Position numbers and translations under genes: made by a program
Notes under the pieces: model-generated
What the model was told of the DNA's origin: nothing
Seen by the model: only the letters and a program-made list of their open reading frames with translations
Databases searched by the model: none
Source of the DNA: Candidatus Omnitrophota bacterium
GTDB lineage: Bacteria > Omnitrophota > Gorgyraeia > Gygaellales > Profunditerraquicolaceae
Direction: 5' to 3'
DNA: 6,621 nt
NCBI GenBank assembly: GCA_028715095.1
Contig: JAQUSM010000062.1
Span: forward strand, 1 to 6,621
In this document: one piece after another, positions 1 to 5,636 of the stretch
Layout of the letters: every line of letters begins with the position of its first letter
How positions within the stretch are numbered: the stretch's first letter is position 1

Positions 1-477
1 CGCAAAATCCAGCAGCCAATACGCATTTTCCTTCGGAAAATCCTCAAAAGCAAACTCTTCGCTTAAATCCTGAAGCAGATACACATCCCAGAGCAGGCGC
101 AGCTTTTCTTTTTTCACCGCATAATCAACATAAAGGCTGTCCTTAGAAACAGGATCAAACCGCTTTTCTTTAAGGGATGCGAAATCCTTTAAGCAAATAT
201 AAGCCGGCTCAAGCGCAAAAGAGCTCAAGGCATCGTAGGGGCAGAAAAGAGCCCCGACTTCATTCATGGGCAAAAGCTGGATTATGGAGTTTGCGGTTAG
301 TTTTGCCCAGTCAACAATGAGCTTTAAATCGCCCATGTCGCCGATGCCAAAGCTATTGCCGGAATAAACAGTAAACAGGGGGATCAATACGCCTGAGCGC
401 TTTTTAAACCCGACATTCATCCAATTATCATTGGATATGGTGCTAGAAAGCGGCGATTTGAGACTTGATTCCAACAT
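1..477 (-). CDS. malQ: 4-alpha-glucanotransferase (amylomaltase, GH77), N-terminal part, cut by window edge
   Basis: The first 159 codons are visible and the 3' end lies beyond the left edge. After a short N-terminal extension (residues 1-21), the GH77 N-terminal signature is clear: RSGVLIPLF at 27-35, GIGDMGDL at 44-51, VDWAKL at 55-60, QLLPMNEVG at 67-75 and CPYDALSSFALEP at 79-91. These match the substrate-site strand and the SPYS-A-SAFA-DP motif of MalQ proteins. A YVDYAVKKEK stretch at 116-125 fits the segment that follows in the family. The catalytic Asp and Glu residues fall outside the window. Family members move alpha-1,4-glucan segments between maltodextrins in the cytoplasm, usually in glycogen or maltodextrin turnover. 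ATG at 477 is the first start after an in-frame TAA at 490-492. It lies 8 bp after the prepilin peptidase stop and has no clear Shine-Dalgarno, which suggests coupled translation. The GH77 assignment is strong; activity cannot be judged from this part. Confidence 0.88.
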   Translation of the reverse strand, partial: MLESSLKSPLSSTISNDNWMNVGFKKRSGVLIPLFTVYSGNSFGIGDMGDLKLIVDWAKLTANSIIQLLPMNEVGALFCPYDALSSFALEPAYICLKDFASLKEKRFDPVSKDSLYVDYAVKKEKLRLLWDVYLLQDLSEEFAFEDFPKENAYWLLDFA

Positions 478-485
478 ATGATGGA

Positions 486-1298
486 TTACTTAAGAGGCAG
501 AATTAACTGGATTATTTTATCTGACCAAAATAAAGATATCAATGCTGCAAACGAAAGAAACGGGCCATATGGTATAGTGTGGTCCTTTTTCTTGATCAGG
601 ATTATGATGCTGACGAATATACCTAAGAAAGGGGCCAGGAAAAACGTAAGCAGCGCCTTTTGCCAACCCACAAAAGCGCCAATCATTGCCAGGAGTTTTA
701 TATCCCCTCCTCCCATGGATTCAGTTTCCCCGCTTATCGCCGGCCTTTTAAGCCATTTAAAATAAACCAGGTCAAAAATGACTCCGGTCAGATAAATAAA
801 CCCGCCTCCGACAATTATCCCCAATATAGAACGTAACATAGGATGGAAAGTATACCCAAGCGGATTAAACGTAAAACCTTTGATCGAAACCATAATAAAA
901 CCTATGATCATGCCCCCAACCGATACCTCATCGGGAATAATACGGTGCGAGATATCCACAAAAGTAGCGATAATCAAACCCCATAACAAAACCATATATA
1001 AAAAGAAATTATAGGTTAAGCCAAAACGGTTAAAAAGTATGACCATAAGCAGCGCGGTCAACAACTCAACCAAAGGATAACGTAAAGATATTTTCTCTTT
1101 GCAAGAACGGCACCTGCCTTTAAGCAGGATATAACTTATAAACGGGATATTATCATAACCCGATATCCTCTTCTTGCATTTCGGACAATGCGAACGCGGC
1201 CAGACTATAGATTCGCCCTTGGGCATGCGCTGGATACAAACATTCAGAAAGCTGCCCACTAAAGAACCAAAAATAAAAACGATTATTTTTGTCAGCAT
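486..1298 (-). CDS. pilD: Prepilin peptidase / N-methyltransferase (type IV leader peptidase, PilD family)
   Basis: A 270-residue polytopic inner-membrane aspartic protease. The family cleaves the leader of type IV prepilins or type II secretion pseudopilins and methylates the new N-terminus. The N-terminal part has GSLVGSFLNVCIQRMP (11-26) and the four-cysteine zinc site C38-P-K-C41 and C63-R-S-C66, with the same spacing as in PilD, so the methyltransferase part is present. The peptidase part has FVDISHRIIPD (113-123) with catalytic Asp115, and MGGGDIKLLA (195-204) with catalytic Asp199. About eight hydrophobic segments follow the family pattern. The Asp-to-Asp distance is 84 residues, longer than the roughly 64 in Pseudomonas PilD. 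The ATG is supported by an AAGGAG ribosome site 5 nt upstream and overlaps the end of aroE by 7 bp. No pilin or secretion gene is in the window, so the substrate is unknown. Confidence 0.95.
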   Translation of the reverse strand: MLTKIIVFIFGSLVGSFLNVCIQRMPKGESIVWPRSHCPKCKKRISGYDNIPFISYILLKGRCRSCKEKISLRYPLVELLTALLMVILFNRFGLTYNFFLYMVLLWGLIIATFVDISHRIIPDEVSVGGMIIGFIMVSIKGFTFNPLGYTFHPMLRSILGIIVGGGFIYLTGVIFDLVYFKWLKRPAISGETESMGGGDIKLLAMIGAFVGWQKALLTFFLAPFLGIFVSIIILIKKKDHTIPYGPFLSFAALISLFWSDKIIQLILPLK

Positions 1299-2173
1299 TG
1301 TTTCTCCTTTTTAGAGTAATTCTTTTTAACTGAAAGCTCAAGATTTAATGCCCCCTCCATTGCCTCCCGGGGAGCATCCTGGCCGGTCCAGATCCGGAAA
1401 GAAAGCATGCCCTGATATAAAAGCATGCCCAGGCCGTTGGAAGTGCCTGCGCCCGCCTGCTTAGCCAAAGCCAATAATTTTGTCTGCGCAGGATTGTAGA
1501 TAAGGTCATAAACAAAAAGACTGCTATGCAGCTGACCATCCTTCAAAAGACAAGGGTCCTCTTCTTTTAGACCGACGGGGGTGGCATTAACAAGCAGATC
1601 CTTATCTTTAATCTCCAACCCTTCAATACTATCTACCGGATATATTGGGAAACCCGGGAATATCTCCTTTATCATACCGGATATGTTCCTGGATTTCTGA
1701 CGGTCAACATCGAATACAGATATTGACTTTGCTTTCAGGCTGGCCAAAACATAGGCGACCGCTTTAGCTGCCCCTCCGGCGCCCAATATTGCCGCTTTTT
1801 TACCGAGAGGATCAAACTGTTCATTTAAATGCCGGCTAAAACCCGCGATATCCGTATTAAAACCTGTCCACAACCCATCCCTTTTGGCTATCGTATTTAC
1901 CGCCTGCAGCTGTCTTAAGAAAGATGATTCCTGGTCCAGCTTGACAAACTTTAATACTTTTTCCTTGTAGGGGATTGTTACATTTAACCCGCTTATATTA
2001 TTCTCATCAAGGTGAGCCAGGAAATTATCAACTTCTTCCGGCCTGATTTCGAATAACCTGTACTCGGCGTTTATTTTAAGGGTTTTGAATGCGGCATTAT
2101 GCATCAACGCGGAAAGACTGTGCTTAAGCGGTAAACCTATGAGACCGTAAATTCTTTTTTTTAAAACTGTCAT
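1292..2173 (-). CDS. aroE: Shikimate dehydrogenase
   Basis: Cytoplasmic enzyme that reversibly reduces 3-dehydroshikimate to shikimate, fourth step of the chorismate route to aromatic amino acids. The 293 residues hold the usual two domains. The substrate domain has the shikimate-binding serines in KHSLSALMHN (Ser19, Ser21), NVTIPYK (64-70) with catalytic Lys70, AVNT with Asn93, and FNTD with Asp108, the partner of Lys70. The nucleotide domain has GAGGAAKAV (131-139), then NATPVGL (196-202), and the C-terminal NGLGMLLYQG (246-255) closes the active site. Where E. coli AroE has Asn-Arg-Thr binding the NADP phosphate, this protein has Asp155-Val156-Asp157, so NAD(H) may be preferred. All catalytic residues seen in AroE are present. 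A quinate/shikimate dehydrogenase role is possible but less likely in a biosynthetic operon. The ATG overlaps the upstream stop by 4 bp (ATGA), typical of translational coupling; no strong Shine-Dalgarno is visible. Confidence 0.95.
   Translation of the reverse strand: MTVLKKRIYGLIGLPLKHSLSALMHNAAFKTLKINAEYRLFEIRPEEVDNFLAHLDENNISGLNVTIPYKEKVLKFVKLDQESSFLRQLQAVNTIAKRDGLWTGFNTDIAGFSRHLNEQFDPLGKKAAILGAGGAAKAVAYVLASLKAKSISVFDVDRQKSRNISGMIKEIFPGFPIYPVDSIEGLEIKDKDLLVNATPVGLKEEDPCLLKDGQLHSSLFVYDLIYNPAQTKLLALAKQAGAGTSNGLGMLLYQGMLSFRIWTGQDAPREAMEGALNLELSVKKNYSKKEKQC
1304..1309 (-). promoter_or_regulatory. Ribosome binding site of the prepilin peptidase gene
   Basis: On the minus strand this reads AAGGAG, 5 nt before the ATG at 1298. 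It lies inside the 3' end of aroE. It fixes the start codon and suggests that this gene can recruit ribosomes by itself despite overlapping aroE. Confidence 0.8.
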
Positions 2174-2619
2174 TTCTTAAAAATTATGTTAAAGAACATG
2201 CCCCAGTGGTTTTCCTTAAAATAATCAAACGGCTGGGGGTACTTGTCCTTTAATTCAGAAATAATCTCATCTTCGGTCAACTGTCTTCTCTTGCCCACTA
2301 AACCAGGCTCTTCCGGGTCCGTCTTCGGAAAGATACCGTAAATTATGTTCCAGAAATCTGCCCATTCACGGCTGCTAAAACCCCTGAACGGTTCTCCTAT
2401 ATAAAGCTTTAGTTCGGTTTCCTCTTTAACCAGGGAAAGCGGCCTGTGCCTTTCAAGCTCAAGATTCAAGTCATGAGAAGCGTAATCAACGTATGTTCCG
2501 GCCCTATCGCAACCTAGCTTCAGGAAATCTTTTATTTGATTCTGATATATGATAACAAGGAAAAGAGAGAGAAAACCGGCAACCAGCAGGAATTTTGGCA
2601 GGAACCTTTTAGATGACAT
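2170..2619 (-). CDS. Uncharacterised membrane-anchored protein
   Basis: I do not recognise a family for these 149 residues. Positive residues at the start (Lys4, Arg5, Lys9) precede a single hydrophobic segment at about 10-25 (FLLVAGFLSLFLVIIY), so it probably sits in the inner membrane with its C-terminal part outside the cytoplasm. The rest is soluble and mixed in charge, with an aromatic-rich block: REWADFWNIIYGIF (84-97), a proline/acidic turn (PKTDPEEPG, 98-106), then LTEDEIISELKDKYPQPFDYF (114-134 region) and HWGMFFNIIFKK at the end. Cys37 is too far from the membrane segment for a lipobox. The gene overlaps the end of leuA by 11 bp and the start of aroE by 4 bp. This placement, with uninterrupted reading and similar codon use, supports a real translated gene. 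No good Shine-Dalgarno is seen, so translation probably depends on leuA. Function is unknown. Confidence 0.8.
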   Translation of the reverse strand: MSSKRFLPKFLLVAGFLSLFLVIIYQNQIKDFLKLGCDRAGTYVDYASHDLNLELERHRPLSLVKEETELKLYIGEPFRGFSSREWADFWNIIYGIFPKTDPEEPGLVGKRRQLTEDEIISELKDKYPQPFDYFKENHWGMFFNIIFKK

Positions 2620-4114
2620 ATTTATTTACGGCATTAAGATACGCCAATAATGAAGCCTCGATAATATCGGTGCTTGAGCCGCGGCCGGAAATCACCTTAT
2701 CTTTTATCTTAATCTTCAGGTTAACCTCCCCGATAGCGTCTTTGCCGCGGGTTACCGCCTCAAGCCGGTAATCCTGGAGTTCGCTCTTTATACCGATTAA
2801 TTTATCCGCTGCTTTAAAACAGGCGTCCACAGGGCCGTCACCGGTAGAACAAGATTCAGTAATATCATTCTTGTATTTTATCCTGACCGTTGCTTCAGGC
2901 ACAATATCGGTTCCCGTACGAACCCGCGCGGAAACCAATTCATAGATCTTGCGTTTCTTACGGGTCTCCTCCTCTACCAGCATAACCAGGTCATCGTCAA
3001 AAACCTCTTTTTTCTTATCGGCAAGTTTCTTAAAATCCTGGAAAACTTTATTCACCTGGGAATCATTGAGCTTAAAACCGATATCCTTGAGCCTGCTTGA
3101 AAGGGCATGCCTTCCGGAATGTTTTCCCAAAACAATCTGCTGGCTTCCCGTAACCCCTATATCGGCCGGGTCCATAATTTCATATGTATCTTTTTTCTTT
3201 AATACGGCGTCCTGATGGATCCCTGATTCATGGCGAAAGGCGTTTTTTCCAACTATCGCTTTATTCGGGGGGACAAGAAAACCGGTAAAGCTGCTTACCA
3301 TGCGCGATGTATTATAAATATTCTTCGTATCCACTCCGGTATAAAGGCCGCAAAAAACATCTTTGCGCACCTTAATCGCCATAACTATCTCTTCCAAAGA
3401 AGCATTCCCCGCCCGTTCCCCAATACCGTTGATCGTGCAGTGCGCCTGCCGGGCACCTGCCAGGATAGCCGAAAGCGAATTTGCGCTTGCCAGGCCCAGG
3501 TCATTATGGCAATGGGTTGAAATAACCGCCTTATTGATATTAGGGACATTATTTTTTATATCGCTGATAAGAGAATATACCTCCTGAGGATAGCTATAAC
3601 CCACAGTATCGGGAATATTAATAGTTGAAGCCCCTTCATTGATTGCGGTCTCTATGACCTTAAAAAGAAAAGACCTTTCTGTGCGCGTAGAATCTTCGGG
3701 AGAAAATTCTATATCATCACAGAGTTTCCTGGCCTCACGCGTTGATTTCTTTGCCAGGGCGAGTATCTCATCTTCGGCCTTGCGGAATTTGTATCGCATG
3801 TGGATCTTGGATGTGGCCAGGAAGAGGTGAATACGGCCATGCCTTGCTTTTTTCAAAGAGTTATGCGCGGCTTCTATATCGGCACTGATACAACGCGCCA
3901 GGCCGCAAACAATGCTCTTCTTGATGTTCTTCGAGACATCGCTTACCGCCTTAAAATCATCCGGGCTGGCTATCGGGAACCCGGCCTCAATAACATCCAC
4001 CCCAAGCTTCTCAAGCTGCAGGGCAATCTCCAGCTTCTGCTCGCTTGTCAATGAAGCTCCGGGAGCCTGTTCTCCGTCCCTTAATGTCGTATCAAATATA
4101 ATTATTTTTTCCAT
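2609..4114 (-). CDS. leuA: 2-isopropylmalate synthase
   Basis: Condenses 2-oxoisovalerate with acetyl-CoA to 2-isopropylmalate, the committed step of leucine synthesis. From the ATG at 4114 it has 501 residues, close to the family length. The TIM-barrel domain starts with IIIFDTTLRDGEQAPGASL, carrying catalytic Arg12, metal ligand Asp13 and Glu15. The metal-binding His pair is in STHCHNDLG (His201, His203), and the second signature GERAGNASLEE is at 232-242. The linker region has FRHESGIHQDAVL. The C-terminal LeuA dimer/regulatory domain (about 390-501) is complete, with VRTGTD, STGDGPVDA and GRGSSTDIIEA, so leucine feedback is expected. These features argue against citramalate or homocitrate synthase. 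A TTG at 4141 would add nine residues, but it lies inside ilvC and the family start aligns with the ATG, which is 11 bp after the ilvC stop. Confidence 0.95.
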   Translation of the reverse strand: MEKIIIFDTTLRDGEQAPGASLTSEQKLEIALQLEKLGVDVIEAGFPIASPDDFKAVSDVSKNIKKSIVCGLARCISADIEAAHNSLKKARHGRIHLFLATSKIHMRYKFRKAEDEILALAKKSTREARKLCDDIEFSPEDSTRTERSFLFKVIETAINEGASTINIPDTVGYSYPQEVYSLISDIKNNVPNINKAVISTHCHNDLGLASANSLSAILAGARQAHCTINGIGERAGNASLEEIVMAIKVRKDVFCGLYTGVDTKNIYNTSRMVSSFTGFLVPPNKAIVGKNAFRHESGIHQDAVLKKKDTYEIMDPADIGVTGSQQIVLGKHSGRHALSSRLKDIGFKLNDSQVNKVFQDFKKLADKKKEVFDDDLVMLVEEETRKKRKIYELVSARVRTGTDIVPEATVRIKYKNDITESCSTGDGPVDACFKAADKLIGIKSELQDYRLEAVTRGKDAIGEVNLKIKIKDKVISGRGSSTDIIEASLLAYLNAVNKYVI

Positions 4115-4125
4115 TTTAATTTCAC

Positions 4126-5118
4126 TTACTTTTTCATCCAAGGCATCATTTCACGCAAATCTTTACCGACCTTTTCAATTAAATGGCTGTCGCCGGATTT
4201 AATCAAACTGTCAAAATTCTTACGGCCGGTCTCATTCTCTTTAATCCACTCCCGGGCGAACTTTCCGGATTTAATCTCCTTGAGTATTTTCTTCATTTCC
4301 TTGCGCGTCTTCTGTGTAATTATTCTTGGGCCGCGGGTAAGGTCGCCATAGCAGGCGGTATTGGAAACGCGCCGGCGCATCCCGCTTATGCCATACTCCT
4401 GGATCAAATCCGTAATGAGTTTTAACTCATGTAAAACCTCAAAATAAGCTATCTCCGGCTGGTAACCTGCTTCGATCAATGTGTCAAATCCCGCCTTAAT
4501 CAATTCACTTACCCCGCCGCAAAGCACTGCCTGTTCTCCAAAAAGATCGGTTTCCGTCTCCTCTTCAAAGGTAGTTTCAATCACTCCGGCGGTAGTAGCT
4601 TTCAAGGCCTTGGCATAAGCCAAAGCAGTTTTGAGTGCGCTGCCGCTGGCATCCTGGTAAACTGCAACCAGAGAAGGCACGCCTTTGCCCTCTTCATACA
4701 TTTTTCTTACCAACGCACCGGGCCCCTTAGGAGCAACCATGAAAACATCTACGTTTTTAGGCGGTTTAATCTGCTTAAAACGGATATTGAAACCGTGAGA
4801 GAAACAAAGCGCCTTGCCTTTTTTCAGGTTGGATTTAATCGACTCTTTATAAACCTTGGCCTGCAGATGATCCTGAGTAAGTATCTGAATAATATCCGCT
4901 GCTTTTGCCGCCTCAGCCGCGCTTACCGGGGTAAACCCGTCCTTTTTTGCCTGTTCATAGTTGGGTGTTCCCTCCATCTCCGAGACAATTACCCGGCAGC
5001 CTGAATCCCTAAGGCATAATGACTGCCCGCGTCCCTGTATGCCGTATCCGATGATCGCGATTGCCTTATCTTTCAAAATATTTAAATCCGCGTCCTGATC
5101 ATAGTAAATCTTTGCCAT
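4126..5118 (-). CDS. ilvC: Ketol-acid reductoisomerase (class I), probably NADH-preferring
   Basis: Converts acetolactate or acetohydroxybutyrate to the dihydroxy acid by an Mg-dependent alkyl shift and reduction, in valine, leucine and isoleucine synthesis. The 330 residues match the short class I form. The Rossmann domain has GYGIQGRGQ (24-32). Catalytic His108 is in FSHGFN. The knotted C-terminal domain has metal ligands Asp191 and Glu195 in ETDLFGEQAVLCGG, Glu227 and Glu231 in YFEVLHELKLI, and substrate Ser252 in SNTACYGD. The cofactor loop after the second strand reads SEMEGTPNY (46-54). Against the usual GLRxGSxSW pattern, the Arg and two Ser that hold the NADPH phosphate are replaced by Met48, Thr51 and Asn53, and Glu47 and Glu49 are added. 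I infer a preference for NADH. A near-perfect ribosome site precedes the ATG, 43 bp after ilvN. Confidence 0.96.
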   Translation of the reverse strand: MAKIYYDQDADLNILKDKAIAIIGYGIQGRGQSLCLRDSGCRVIVSEMEGTPNYEQAKKDGFTPVSAAEAAKAADIIQILTQDHLQAKVYKESIKSNLKKGKALCFSHGFNIRFKQIKPPKNVDVFMVAPKGPGALVRKMYEEGKGVPSLVAVYQDASGSALKTALAYAKALKATTAGVIETTFEEETETDLFGEQAVLCGGVSELIKAGFDTLIEAGYQPEIAYFEVLHELKLITDLIQEYGISGMRRRVSNTACYGDLTRGPRIITQKTRKEMKKILKEIKSGKFAREWIKENETGRKNFDSLIKSGDSHLIEKVGKDLREMMPWMKK

Positions 5119-5122
5119 CTCT

Positions 5123-5129
5123 CCTCCTT
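5123..5129 (-). promoter_or_regulatory. Strong ribosome binding site of ilvC
   Basis: On the minus strand this reads AAGGAGG, 4 nt before the ATG at 5118. It is the best Shine-Dalgarno in the window and lies in the only noncoding gap of any size (5119-5161). It implies independent and strong translation of ilvC, while most other genes here rely on overlaps. Confidence 0.8.
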
Positions 5130-5161
5130 GCCCACAGCCATTCCTTTAAGGCCGGGTGTTT

Positions 5162-5635
5162 TTAATTGCTGATTGCCATTTTTCCTGTCCTGACTAATTC
5201 CTTGATCCCGAATTTACTCAATTCTTCAAGCAGCAGTTTTATCTGCTGGGCATCCCCTACTGCCTCAATGATTGCGATATCTTCCTTACGATGGATGATT
5301 TTACCGACGAATTTATTAAAGATGTCCTCCAGCTTATCCTTATCCTTTGAAGTATAGCTTATCTTTGCCAGGATCAGTTCGCGGTCAACATGCTCCCTCT
5401 TGGTAAAATCGGTCACAGTAATAACATCTATAAGCTTGTTGAGCTGCTTTTTTATCTGCTCCAGGACATCCTCATCCTTTACCTCTACCACCATGGTCAT
5501 ATAAGAGATGGAGGGATCCATTGTCTCGCTGACTGCTAAAGACGCGATATTATACCCGCGCGCGCTGAATAAACCGGCAATACGCGCCAGGACCCCGAAT
5601 TTATTTTCTACCAACACCGAAATAGTATGTCTCAT
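5162..5635 (-). CDS. ilvN: Acetolactate synthase, small regulatory subunit
   Basis: Regulatory subunit that activates the IlvB catalytic subunit and carries feedback inhibition by valine. The 157 residues match the IlvH/IlvN length. Residues 4-75 form the ACT domain, with SVLVENKFGVLARIAGLFSA at the start and RGYNIASL at 26-33. Asn11, Gly14 and Asn29, which correspond to the valine-site residues known from E. coli IlvH, are all present, so valine sensitivity is expected. Residues 84-157 form the C-terminal small-subunit domain, with VDRELILAKI at its start and ELVRTGKMAI at its end. The usual Ser-Arg before MT in the ACT domain is Ser-Tyr here (SYMTM, 44-48), a minor variation. The ATG lies 1 bp after the ilvB stop, so both subunits are probably made in coupled fashion. 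The symbol ilvH would be equally valid. Confidence 0.95.
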   Translation of the reverse strand: MRHTISVLVENKFGVLARIAGLFSARGYNIASLAVSETMDPSISYMTMVVEVKDEDVLEQIKKQLNKLIDVITVTDFTKREHVDRELILAKISYTSKDKDKLEDIFNKFVGKIIHRKEDIAIIEAVGDAQQIKLLLEELSKFGIKELVRTGKMAISN

Positions 5636-5636
5636 A

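Noticed and set aside
1153..1539. Minus-strand alternative frames overlapping pilD and aroE (1153-1341 and 1345-1539)
   Set aside because: They overlap genes that carry full family motifs in another frame and have no recognisable domain of their own.
2507..2515. Cys37 of the unknown protein as a lipoprotein site
   Set aside because: The cysteine lies about 12 residues after the hydrophobic segment in the context LKLGCD, and the segment lacks a lipobox ending at that Cys.
3230..3520. Plus-strand open frame of 96 codons opposite leuA
   Set aside because: It lies wholly antisense to a conserved part of leuA, its translation resembles no known protein, and it is explained by the codon composition of the opposite strand. 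The other plus-strand frames in the window (for example 478-765, 3912-4202, 5508-5825) fail for the same reason.
2609..4114. leuA product as citramalate or homocitrate synthase
   Set aside because: The full-length C-terminal regulatory domain, the overall leucine-type motifs and the position directly after ilvBNC favour 2-isopropylmalate synthase.
5119..5161. Possible hairpin or attenuator between ilvN and ilvC
   Set aside because: Only short GCC/GGC and CCC/GGG pairings with mismatches are found, with no T-run after them, so a terminator or attenuator is not supported.
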